A stretch of DNA of 10,164 bases from JBBSOW01 sp038259365 (GTDB lineage: Bacteria > Actinomycetota > Actinomycetes > Propionibacteriales > Propionibacteriaceae), in the NCBI GenBank assembly GCA_038259365.1, contig JBBSOW010000115.1, positions 1 to 10,164 on the forward strand, read 5' to 3'. The position numbers were made by a program, and so were the translations under genes. This document shows positions 1-6,424 of this stretch, piece after piece. Every line of letters starts with the position of its first letter. The stretch's first letter is position 1. The notes beneath the pieces were generated by a model, which saw nothing but the letters and a program-made list of their open reading frames with translations, did not search any database and was not told where the DNA came from.

Positions 1-96
1 ATCTCCTACGCGAAGCGGGCGCCAATCTCCTACGCGAAGCGGGCGCCAATCTCCTACGCGAAGCGGGCGCCAATCTCCTACGCGAAGCGGGCGCCA
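1..96. repeat. 24-bp tandem repeat, four perfect copies, spanning the end of the fructosamine kinase gene
   Basis: Four head-to-tail identical 24-bp units occupy 1-24, 25-48, 49-72 and 73-96; the match continues for five more bases and diverges at 102. On the minus strand each unit is eight codons, Glu-Ile-Gly-Ala-Arg-Phe-Ala-stop. The unit is therefore a repeated copy of the last seven codons plus TAG of the gene at 78-836. The copy nearest the gene supplies the natural C-terminus; the other three lie downstream of the stop. The array starts exactly at position 1, so the true copy number may be higher. It could be a real minisatellite or an assembly artefact at a contig end. No spacers separate the units, so it is not a CRISPR. 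Confidence 0.95.
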
Positions 97-836
97 ATCT
101 CGACGGCCTCGCGTCCGTACATGGCGCTATGGGTGACGGTGTGCACGAGCAGCGGATGGAGCTGATGCAGGCCGATCAACCCCCGCCACCCGCTCGGTAG
201 CTGGGCGGACTCGGCCTCGTAGGCGTCGAAGACGGCCTCGAGCTTGGGGTAGCCGAACAGGTCGAGCATGGCGAGGTCGGTGATGGGGTGGCCGCCGTGC
301 GCGGCGGGATCGATCAGCGTGATGCCGTCGTCGGTGGGCACGGCGTTGCCGCTCCACAGGTCGCCGTGGATGCGGGCGGGAGCGTCGACGTCGTCGAACT
401 CGCCCGCCAGCAGCTTCTCGCAGACGGCGTCCAGCGTGGCGCGATCCCGGGCCGAGAACTGCTCGTCGGCGGCCTCGATGAACGGCAACATCCGCTGCTC
501 GGCGTACATCTGCCCCCAGCGCGGCGCGGGGACGAGCGGCATCCGCTGCGATCCGATCCAACCGTGCGTCCGGTCCCATCCTGGCGGTGGACACCCCCAC
601 TCCTCGGCGCCCGCAGCGTGGGTCCGGGCGAGCTCGGCCCCGAAGCGGGCGGCGCTGTCGCGGGTCACCCGGGTGGGGGCGAGCCGCTGCAGCGTCAGGG
701 TGGACTCGTCGGCGTCGAGGACCTCGACGACGGGTGCCCCGCCCGCCGCGCCGAGCCATCGCAGGCCGGCGGCCTCGCACAGGTAGCTGCCCGCGTCGGC
801 GCTCGGGTTATTCTTGGTGAAGTGGGATGGGGTCAC
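78..836 (-). CDS. Fructosamine/ketosamine-3-kinase family protein
   Basis: This 252-aa protein has the aminoglycoside-phosphotransferase/FN3K fold. The family phosphorylates the sugar of ketosamines (glycated amines), which destabilises the adduct and so reverses glycation; the substrate here is not known. The diagnostic catalytic loop HGDLWSGN is at residues 157-164, with Asp159 as the expected catalytic base and Asn164 as a metal ligand. The Mg-binding Asp176 follows in LIDPA. Lys8 in FTKN is a candidate ATP-binding lysine. Length is slightly below the usual 250-300 residues but all core motifs are present. The start is GTG at 836-834; no other in-frame start fits better and the Shine-Dalgarno is weak. 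It lies 39 nt downstream of tRNA-Phe on the same strand, so read-through transcription from the tRNA promoter is possible. Its 3' end is tandemly duplicated (see repeat 1-96). Confidence 0.88.
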   Translation of the reverse strand: MTPSHFTKNNPSADAGSYLCEAAGLRWLGAAGGAPVVEVLDADESTLTLQRLAPTRVTRDSAARFGAELARTHAAGAEEWGCPPPGWDRTHGWIGSQRMPLVPAPRWGQMYAEQRMLPFIEAADEQFSARDRATLDAVCEKLLAGEFDDVDAPARIHGDLWSGNAVPTDDGITLIDPAAHGGHPITDLAMLDLFGYPKLEAVFDAYEAESAQLPSGWRGLIGLHQLHPLLVHTVTHSAMYGREAVEIGARFA

Positions 837-875
837 GCTGCCACCATAGAGGCGCCATGAAAGAGATCGGGAGGG

Positions 876-949
876 TGGCCAGGGCCGGGTTCGAACCGGC
901 GACCTTTCACTTTTCAGGCGAACGCTACTACCAACTGAGCTACCTGGCC
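876..949 (-). tRNA. tRNA-Phe (anticodon GAA)
   Basis: A full cloverleaf of 74 nt can be drawn on the minus strand. The acceptor stem is GGCCAGG (949-943) with CCTGGCC (883-877), and A is the discriminator. The anticodon arm is TTCGC-CTGAAAA-GTGAA with one G-U pair; the anticodon GAA is at 915-913. The T arm is GCCGG-TTCGAAC-CCGGC. The D stem has a C-U mismatch at the 13-22 position, which is tolerated in many tRNAs. The 3' CCA is not encoded (CCC follows the discriminator). It lies 46 nt downstream of tRNA-Asp and is probably cotranscribed with it. Confidence 0.96.
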
Positions 950-995
950 ATGTGCGGCAAACGGCCAGCTGAGTGACTCAACTGTGCCGCCTGAG

Positions 996-1069
996 CGACC
1001 CCGACGGGACTCGAACCCGCGACCTCCGCCGTGACAGGGCGGCGCGCTAACCAACTGCGCTACGGGGCC
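996..1069 (-). tRNA. tRNA-Asp (anticodon GTC)
   Basis: A 74-nt cloverleaf on the minus strand. The acceptor stem is GGCCCCG (1069-1063) with CGGGGTC (1003-997), including a G-U pair, and G is the discriminator as expected for tRNA-Asp. The anticodon loop is CTGTCAC with GTC at 1035-1033, and the T loop is TTCGAGT. CCA is not encoded. It is the promoter-proximal member of an Asp-Phe pair; such pairs, often with tRNA-Glu, are common in actinobacteria. No tRNA-Glu is seen upstream here. Confidence 0.96.
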
Positions 1070-1114
1070 TAGATGTTGCCACCTCGACCACTGGCTATCT
1101 TCACCAGCCCGTGA

Positions 1115-1144
1115 ACTATAGCGCAGCTCGTTTGGGCGTGCGAA
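1115..1144 (-). promoter_or_regulatory. Possible promoter of the tRNA-Asp/tRNA-Phe unit
   Basis: On the minus strand TATAGT (1120-1115) matches an actinobacterial -10 element. TTCGCA (1144-1139), four of six matches to TTGACA, lies 18 bp upstream. Transcription would start about 40 nt before tRNA-Asp. This is motif matching only. Confidence 0.35.
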
Positions 1145-1281
1145 ATCGCGACCGACGGGTTCCGAATCGGCACCTCAGGCGCTTCTCAGGCCACGTTGTG
1201 CTCGTTGTTGTGACGGGGCACACTTGGCGTGTCGCGGCCCACGCTCGGTCCGCACTCACTCAGCGGCTTACGGGGGTAGTT

Positions 1282-1989
1282 ATGACGGAAGGGAAGGCCG
1301 TACTTCGCTACTTCCGCCCCCTCATCGGCCTCTCGGGTATCGGGCTTGTTCTCGCGGTGCTGCTCACCTGGGCCTCGGGGGCGATCTACGATTCGGTCGA
1401 GGACGCAGACGGCGCCGCCAGCTTCGACCGGCCCGTGCTGAACTTCGCCCTCGGCCTGAGGACCCCGGGCCTCGATACCGCGATCACGTGGTTCACCCAC
1501 CTCGGCGGTCCCATCGGCATGACCATCATCGCCTCGCTCATCACGATCGCCATGGTGTGGCGTTGGCGGGCCTGGACCCCGCTGGTGCTCATGCTCATCG
1601 CCGTCGCGGGCTCGTTGACGCTCACCTCCGTCGGGAAGACAGTCATCGGGCGCAACCGGCCGCCCCTCGCCGACGCGGTGCCGCCGTTCGAGTCCAGCCC
1701 GTCCTTCCCGAGCGGTCACGCCCTCAACTCGACCGTCATCGCGGGACTAGTCGCCTACCTCGTCATCCGCCACGTCGGTCGTCGCTGGGTCAAGGTGCTG
1801 GCGGCGATCCTCGCTGCGGTCTGGGCGGTCTCGATCGGTCTGAGTCGGGTGTTCCTGGGTCACCACTGGCTCACCGACGTCATGGTCGGCTGGACCCTCG
1901 GTCTGGCCTGGCTGGCCGTCATCGTGACCGCCCACGTTTTCTATCTGTCCAAGCGCCCGGGACACGCCGAGGACCCGGCGAACGTTTGA
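1282..1989 (+). CDS. PAP2-family membrane phosphatase
   Basis: This 235-aa integral membrane protein belongs to the phosphatidic acid phosphatase type 2 superfamily, whose members dephosphorylate lipid phosphates such as phosphatidate, phosphatidylglycerophosphate or undecaprenyl pyrophosphate. All three catalytic motifs are intact: KTVIGRNRP (119-127), PSGH (143-146) and SRVFLGHHWLTD (188-199), giving Arg126, His146, Arg189, His195 and Asp199 as expected active-site residues. Hydrophobic segments lie near residues 14-34, 78-93, 98-116, 149-163, 171-187 and 201-222, consistent with about six membrane spans. ATG at 1282 is preferred because it follows a GGGGG stretch (1272-1276) at suitable spacing and directly precedes the first membrane segment; the open frame back to 1111 encodes basic sequence unlike the family. 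It is transcribed divergently from the tRNAs and is not obviously linked to the nrd operon. The exact lipid substrate cannot be told from sequence. Confidence 0.9.
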   Translation: MTEGKAVLRYFRPLIGLSGIGLVLAVLLTWASGAIYDSVEDADGAASFDRPVLNFALGLRTPGLDTAITWFTHLGGPIGMTIIASLITIAMVWRWRAWTPLVLMLIAVAGSLTLTSVGKTVIGRNRPPLADAVPPFESSPSFPSGHALNSTVIAGLVAYLVIRHVGRRWVKVLAAILAAVWAVSIGLSRVFLGHHWLTDVMVGWTLGLAWLAVIVTAHVFYLSKRPGHAEDPANV

Positions 1990-2053
1990 CCGGGTTTCTG
2001 GTCTAGTTGACGGCTGGTTTCGAGGATCTGGTCGATGATTCCACCCCTAGTGG

Positions 2054-2083
2054 GTTACACGGCTGTCATTTGGCATATATAGT
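2054..2083 (+). promoter_or_regulatory. Probable promoter of the riboswitch-nrdAB transcript
   Basis: TATAGT (2078-2083) is a good -10 element. GTTACA (2054-2059), four of six matches to TTGACA, lies 18 bp upstream. The predicted start at about 2090 falls right at the 5' edge of the aptamer. The sequence around the -10 also resembles half of an NrdR box (ATATAGTG, 2077-2084), so repressor binding here is possible but unproven. Confidence 0.5.
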
Positions 2084-2090
2084 GGTGCGT

Positions 2091-2285
2091 GCAGTTGGTT
2101 CGGTCACCCAGCCAGGGTGATCGTCGTAAGAGGGAATCTGGTTCGAAGCCAGAACTGCCCCGCAGCGGTACGTGAGAACAACCGCCGTCAGATGCACTGG
2201 GAGAACATCCCGGGAAGCGACGGCCAGTAGGCCCGGCTCTACGATCGCAGAGCCTCGCTCACGAGTCCGAAGACCTGCCGCTGCC
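2091..2285 (+). promoter_or_regulatory. Cobalamin (adenosylcobalamin-type) riboswitch aptamer
   Basis: The conserved elements of the cobalamin riboswitch family appear in order. A P2-like hairpin GGTCACCC/GGGTGATC is followed by GGGAA (2132-2136), the UCUGG/CCAGA helix (2137-2141 with 2149-2153), and the core ACTGCCCCGCAGCGGTA (2154-2170). GCGGT/ACCGC (2165-2169 with 2181-2185) forms the next hairpin. A helix CCGTC/GACGG (2185-2189 with 2219-2223) encloses the CACTGG...CCGGGAAG motif. The 3' B12 box AGTCCGAAGACCTGCC is at 2264-2279. The aptamer lies about 170 nt upstream of nrdA on the same strand. Repression of a class Ia nrdAB operon by coenzyme B12 through such a switch is established in Streptomyces. 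The outer boundaries are approximate because P1 is poorly defined by eye. Confidence 0.93.
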
Positions 2286-2377
2286 GTCCGCGTTGTGTAC
2301 GAGCACGTTGTGCATGAATACAGCGCGCGGGCGTTTGTCCGTGACCTCGTGGGAGGGTCCAGGGCTGCCGCGGGTCT

Positions 2378-2454
2378 CAGGTCTTCTCGACCACCTCTCG
2401 CCGCGACCCCTCGCCCCCCGCGTCGTCGACCCGACCGAGTCCCGAGGGAAGACC
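2378..2454 (+). promoter_or_regulatory. Riboswitch expression platform: Shine-Dalgarno-sequestering hairpin
   Basis: GGTCTTCTC (2380-2388) can pair with GGGAAGACC (2446-2454), nine base pairs with one G-U. This buries the nrdA Shine-Dalgarno GAGGGAAG (2444-2451) and the bases up to the ATG. The same segment, extended by one base as CAGGTCTTC (2378-2386), can instead pair perfectly over nine bases with GAAGACCTG (2269-2277) inside the B12 box. No terminator hairpin with a U tract is visible between 2285 and 2455. Translational control by alternative pairing is therefore the simplest reading; it is an inference from complementarity, not a fold calculation. Confidence 0.6.
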
Positions 2455-5100
2455 ATGACCGCAGCAGCCCCGACCGCCATCTCCGTCCGCAAGCGCGACG
2501 GCTCGCTCGAGCCTTACGACGGCTACGAGATCTCCCGCTCTATCGAGCACGCCGCCCGCGGCCTCGACGACGCCATCACCCGCGCCACTCAGATCCAGTC
2601 CGAGCTGGAGATCGTGCTGTTCGACAAGATGAGCACCGAGCAACTCGACGAGGCCGTCATCCAGGTGGCGCTGCAGAACGTCAAGGACGACCCGGCCTTC
2701 GACACCATCGCCGCCCGGCTACTCGTCAAGAGCATCTACAAGATGGTGTTCGGCGAGACCCACGACCTGTTTAGCGACCTCGACGCCACCACGATCGCCG
2801 ACAAGCACGCCGAGTTCTTCCCCGGTTACATCGCTCGCGGAGCGCGAGATGGGTTGCTCGACACGCGCCTGACCCAGCTGTTCGACCTCGACGCGCTCGC
2901 CGCCGCGCTGGCGCCCTCGCGGGACGATCTGCTGCGCTACATCGGCGTGCAGACGATGAAGACCCGCTACATCCTGGCCGATAACCGGCGGCGCCCCGTC
3001 GAGACGCCGCAGTTCTTCTTCATGCGCGTCTCCATGGGCCTGGCCCTCAAAGAGGCCGATCCGACGGCCGCCGCGATCGGCTTCTACGATGGTATGTCGC
3101 GGCTGGATTACCTGGCCGCCGGCTCGACGCTGGTGAACGCCGGCACCTCCTACGCGCAGCTCTCCAACTGCTTCGTCATGCAGACCGAGGACGACATCGA
3201 GCACATCGCCAAGTCCATCCGCGACGTCATGTGGCTCACCAAGGGCACCGGTGGCATCGGCCTCTCCGTCACCAAGCTGCGCTCCGAGGGCTCGCCGATC
3301 CGGTCCAACAACACGACCTCCACCGGGCCCATTCCGTTCATGCACACCATCGACTCGACGCTGCGCGCGGTCTCCCGCGGGGGCAAGAAGTTCGGCGCGC
3401 TGTGCTTCTACATGGAGAACTGGCACATGGATTTCGCTCAGTTCCTCGATCTGCGGCAGAACTCCGGCGACCCCTACCGCCGCACCCGCACCGCCAACAC
3501 CGCCGTCTGGATCTCCGACGAGTTCATGCGCCGCGTCCGCGAAAACGAGGACTGGTACCTCTTCGATCCGCTCGAGACCCCCGATCTGGTCGAGCTCACC
3601 GGCTCCGCGTTCGCCGCCCGCTACGCCGAGTACGTCGAGCAGGCCAAGACCGGGGAGATCAGGCGGTTCATAAAGCTACGCGCCCGCGAGCAATTCCAGG
3701 CGATCCTGTTGTCGTTGCAGGCCACCTCGCACCCGTGGCTGACCTGGAAGGACGCGATCAACGGCCGCGCCCTGAACACCAACACCGGCACCATCCACCT
3801 CTCCAACCTGTGCACCGAAGTCTGCCTGCCCCAGGACCGGGAGAACATCGCGGTCTGCAACCTGGCCTCGATCAACCTCTCCACGCACCTCGTGGGCGCG
3901 GGTGAAGGGGCCGGCTTCGACTGGAACCGGCTCGCCGAATCGGCCCGGCTGACCGTGCGTCAGCTCGACAACCTCATCGACATCACCATCTCCTCGGTGC
4001 CCGAATCCGAGCACTCCAACGATCGAAACCGCGCCGTCGGCCTGGGCGTCATGGGCTTCACCGACGTCGTCGAGCGCCTCGGGCTGAGCTATGAGAGCGA
4101 GGCCTCCTACGCGCTCATCGACGAGCTGATGGAGTTCATCAGCTTCCACGCCATCGACGAATCGGCCGATCTGGCCCGCGAGCGCGGCAGCTACGCCAAC
4201 TTCGCCGGCTCGGGCTGGTCCCGGGGTCAGGTGCCCTTCGACACCCTCGACGTCCTCGAAGCCGACCGCGGCGTTCCGCTGACCGTCGATCGCTCGGCCA
4301 CGCTCAACTGGGAGGGGCTGCGCATCAAGGTGGCCGGTGGCATGCGCAACGCCACGCTCATGGCCATCGCGCCGACGGCCTCCATCGGCCTCGTCGCCGG
4401 CACCACCCCGGGCCTGGACCCGCAGTTCAGCCAGATCTTCTCCCGCGCTACCGCGTCGGGCAAGTTCTTGGAGGTGAACCGCAACCTGGTCGACGACCTG
4501 AAGGCCCGCGGCCTGTGGGAGGACGTGCGCGAGGATCTGCTGCGCCACCAGGGCGATGTGCAAAACATCGGCGCCGTGCCTGCCGACCTGAAGGCGATCT
4601 ACCGGACCTCGTTCCAGCTCTCGGGGCACGCGTTCATCAACGTCGCCGCGCGGGCGCAGAAGTGGATCGACCAGGCGATCAGCCGCAACATCTATCTCGC
4701 CAGCCGCGACGTGCAGGAGATGGTGGAGCTCTACAGCGCCGCCTGGGAGATGGGCCTCAAGACCACCTACTACCTCCACATGATGCCCCGCCACACCGCC
4801 GAGCAGAGCACCGTCAAGGTGAACAAGTCCACGGCCTTCCGCGGCGGCGAGGCCGCTGTGCCTGAGTCCGGTGGCGGTGGCGCGCGTAAGGGGTTCGGCT
4901 TCGGCCGCTCCAAGGCTCCCGCTTCGGCTGCGGCCGCGACGCCCGTCGTCTCGGCGCCCCAGGCGCAGGTGGTCGCGGCGATTCAGCCCATTCAGGTGGG
5001 GGTTGAACTGCCCCTCGACGCCGTCGAGGTCGATAACGTCGACGGCACCGAGTGCCCCATCGATCCGCAAGAGCGCCTGCAGTGCGAGTCCTGCCAGTAG
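2455..5100 (+). CDS. nrdA: Class I ribonucleoside-diphosphate reductase, catalytic alpha subunit
   Basis: This 881-aa subunit reduces ribonucleoside diphosphates to deoxyribonucleotides together with NrdB. Residues 8-97 form a single ATP-cone, the allosteric activity site. The active-site set is complete: Cys239 (SNCF) and Cys468 (AVCN) as the redox pair, Cys453 as thiyl radical with Asn451 and Glu455 (NLCTE), and Tyr772-Tyr773 (TTYYLHMMP) for radical transfer, matching E. coli C225, C462, C439, N437, E441 and Y730/Y731. The C-terminal CESC (Cys877, Cys880) is the disulfide shuttle that thioredoxin or glutaredoxin re-reduces. E. coli NrdA has 761 residues; much of the extra length is a Gly/Ala/Pro-rich linker at about 798-860 before that tail. 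ATG 2455 is chosen for its Shine-Dalgarno GAGGGAAG and because the ATP-cone begins just after it; the frame stays open upstream into the leader (ATG 2314). It is followed after 67 nt by nrdB. Confidence 0.97.
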   Translation: MTAAAPTAISVRKRDGSLEPYDGYEISRSIEHAARGLDDAITRATQIQSELEIVLFDKMSTEQLDEAVIQVALQNVKDDPAFDTIAARLLVKSIYKMVFGETHDLFSDLDATTIADKHAEFFPGYIARGARDGLLDTRLTQLFDLDALAAALAPSRDDLLRYIGVQTMKTRYILADNRRRPVETPQFFFMRVSMGLALKEADPTAAAIGFYDGMSRLDYLAAGSTLVNAGTSYAQLSNCFVMQTEDDIEHIAKSIRDVMWLTKGTGGIGLSVTKLRSEGSPIRSNNTTSTGPIPFMHTIDSTLRAVSRGGKKFGALCFYMENWHMDFAQFLDLRQNSGDPYRRTRTANTAVWISDEFMRRVRENEDWYLFDPLETPDLVELTGSAFAARYAEYVEQAKTGEIRRFIKLRAREQFQAILLSLQATSHPWLTWKDAINGRALNTNTGTIHLSNLCTEVCLPQDRENIAVCNLASINLSTHLVGAGEGAGFDWNRLAESARLTVRQLDNLIDITISSVPESEHSNDRNRAVGLGVMGFTDVVERLGLSYESEASYALIDELMEFISFHAIDESADLARERGSYANFAGSGWSRGQVPFDTLDVLEADRGVPLTVDRSATLNWEGLRIKVAGGMRNATLMAIAPTASIGLVAGTTPGLDPQFSQIFSRATASGKFLEVNRNLVDDLKARGLWEDVREDLLRHQGDVQNIGAVPADLKAIYRTSFQLSGHAFINVAARAQKWIDQAISRNIYLASRDVQEMVELYSAAWEMGLKTTYYLHMMPRHTAEQSTVKVNKSTAFRGGEAAVPESGGGGARKGFGFGRSKAPASAAAATPVVSAPQAQVVAAIQPIQVGVELPLDAVEVDNVDGTECPIDPQERLQCESCQ

Positions 5101-5154
5101 CTCCCGCACCACCCTTCACTTCACCCACCCGATCGACCGCGCGGCGAGCGCGAC

Positions 5155-5160
5155 AAGGAG
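5155..5160 (+). promoter_or_regulatory. Shine-Dalgarno of nrdB
   Basis: AAGGAG ends 7 nt before ATG 5168. It fixes the nrdB start, since the same frame is open without a stop back to 4871 inside nrdA. Confidence 0.85.
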
Positions 5161-5167
5161 ACAGACC

Positions 5168-6145
5168 ATGAGCAAAGGCATCCTCGGCACCGGCATTCAA
5201 GAGGGCTTGCTCCTCAAGCCGGTGACCTACCCGTGGGCCTACGACCTGTACAACCAGGCCGTGGCCAACACCTGGTTCCCCAACGAGGTGCAGCTCGGGG
5301 AGGATCTTGGCGATTTCGGCCGGATGAGCGAGGAAGAACGGCACGCCATCACCCACCTGATGAGCTACTTCAACCCCAACGAGCTGCTCGTCAACAAGGC
5401 GCTCGCCTTTGGCGTTTACCCCTACGTCAACAACGCCGAGTGCCACCTGTACCTGGCCAAGCAGATGTGGGAGGAGGCCAACCACTGCATGGCGTTCGAG
5501 TATGTGCTGGAGACCTTCCCGATCGACCGCGAGGCCGCCTACGGGTCGCACGTCGAGGTGCCGTCGATGGCGGCCAAGGAGGAGTTCGAGGTCCGCTACA
5601 TCAGGCGGATGACCGAGCAGACCCTCGACATCGACACCGTCGAGGGCAAGCAGGACTTCGTGCGCAACCTGGTGGCCTACAACGTCATCCTCGAAGGCAT
5701 CTGGTTCTACTCCGGTTTCATGGTGGCGCTGTCGTTCCGGCAGCGGAACCTGCTCCGCAACTTCGGCTCGCTCATCGATTGGATCGTGCGCGACGAGAGC
5801 CTGCACCTCAAATTCGGCATCAACCTCATCCTCACCGTGCTGGAGGAGAACCCCGAGATCGCCACTGAGGAGTTCGCCGAGGAGATCCGCGGCATGGTGC
5901 TGCACGCCGTCGAGATGGAGGAGGCCTACAACCTCGATCTGCTGCCCAACGGCATCCTCGGTCTCAACGCCGACTACATCAACACCTACGTGAAGTACCT
6001 CGCCGATCGACGCCTGGAGGAGCTCGGCTTCGAGCCCGCCTACGGGGTCTCCAACCCCGCCAAGTGGATGGCCACCGCCAACGACACGCTCCAGCTGGTG
6101 AACTTCTTCGAGTCCATCAACACCTCGTACGAGGTCAACGCCTGA
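5168..6145 (+). CDS. nrdB: Class I ribonucleotide reductase radical-generating beta subunit (R2), class Ic-like: Tyr replaced by Phe
   Basis: This 325-aa ferritin-like subunit generates and stores the oxidising equivalent that NrdA uses. Six metal ligands can be assigned: Glu72, Glu103 and His106 (WEEANHCMAF), Glu176 (LEGIWFYSGF), Glu210 and His213 (VRDESLH). The first ligand is Glu, not the Asp of E. coli R2. The residue four after His106, where classical R2 carries the radical Tyr122, is Phe110 (codon 5495-5497). Both traits match the Chlamydia trachomatis R2 (Glu89, Phe127), prototype of the Mn(IV)/Fe(III) class Ic, and the whole protein aligns with it by eye, including the ILGL and DRRLE segments and the NFFE tail. 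Trp36, Asp209 and Tyr321 provide the usual radical-transfer residues. Trp205 stands where C. trachomatis has Tyr222. R2lox is excluded by the tail and by linkage to nrdA. The metal content is an inference. Confidence 0.95.
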   Translation: MSKGILGTGIQEGLLLKPVTYPWAYDLYNQAVANTWFPNEVQLGEDLGDFGRMSEEERHAITHLMSYFNPNELLVNKALAFGVYPYVNNAECHLYLAKQMWEEANHCMAFEYVLETFPIDREAAYGSHVEVPSMAAKEEFEVRYIRRMTEQTLDIDTVEGKQDFVRNLVAYNVILEGIWFYSGFMVALSFRQRNLLRNFGSLIDWIVRDESLHLKFGINLILTVLEENPEIATEEFAEEIRGMVLHAVEMEEAYNLDLLPNGILGLNADYINTYVKYLADRRLEELGFEPAYGVSNPAKWMATANDTLQLVNFFESINTSYEVNA

Positions 6146-6194
6146 TCATTACGACGCCCGCGGTGGCTGCGGTAGGCGCTGGGGTTGGGCGGCA

Positions 6195-6420
6195 TCATTG
6201 GGCGTGGGTGCACTTCAACGCAGGCACGTGGAACTTGTGCATGAAGCGCCGGTCAATCCAGTCCTTCCAGCGCGTTGTCCTGCACGCTGCGGCGCAGGTT
6301 CCTGGTCAGCGGTCGCGCTTGGCGTACCGCAAGGACGCTGGCCTTGTCCAGTGGATGATCCAGCATGCTGGCTATGTCGCCCGCCGCGAAGATGGTCGGA
6401 TCGGTGATGCTCTGCAAGGT
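6195..6420 (-). pseudogene. Remnant of a FAD-dependent pyridine-nucleotide oxidoreductase (SelD-associated/NDH-2-like type)
   Basis: Reading down from 6420, the translation contains TLQSITDPTIFAAGDIASM followed by LAVRQARPLTRNLRR. This is the second FAD-binding (GD) motif and following segment of NDH-2-like flavoproteins, including the oxidoreductase domain often fused to or found near selenophosphate synthase SelD. The frame then breaks: WKDWIDRRFMHKF, the characteristic near-C-terminal motif of these proteins, appears in another frame at 6269-6195 and ends in TGA. From my knowledge of intact members, roughly 35-40 residues that normally lie between these two blocks are missing, and the entire N-terminal FAD/NAD-binding part is absent. 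This is a decayed 3' fragment with an internal deletion and frameshift. The family assignment rests on remembered motifs. Confidence 0.65.
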
Positions 6421-6424
6421 GCCG

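Noticed and set aside
1..96. CRISPR array
   Set aside because: The units are directly adjacent, with no spacers, and belong to a coding end.
1111..1281. Upstream extension of the PAP2 protein to GTG 1111
   Set aside because: The extension is basic and unlike the family, overlaps the probable tRNA promoter, and lacks the ribosome site present before ATG 1282.
2285..2454. Intrinsic terminator in the riboswitch leader
   Set aside because: GC-rich pairings exist but no U tract follows any of them.
2172..2774. 200-aa plus-strand open frame across the riboswitch and the nrdA start
   Set aside because: It is Arg/Pro-rich shadow sequence in a different frame from nrdA, overlapping a structured RNA.
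3676..5112. 478-aa open frame antisense to nrdA
   Set aside because: It is a composition shadow of a clearly functional nrdA; the product is low-complexity Gly/Val/Asp/Arg-rich with no motif.
5168..6145. R2-like ligand-binding oxidase (R2lox) instead of NrdB
   Set aside because: The gene directly follows nrdA and the C-terminus has the NFFE segment and Tyr needed for docking and radical transfer to NrdA. The Tyr-site residue is Phe as in Chlamydia R2.
6146..6195. Intrinsic terminator after nrdB
   Set aside because: Only a 4-bp CCGC/GCGG stem without a T run was found.
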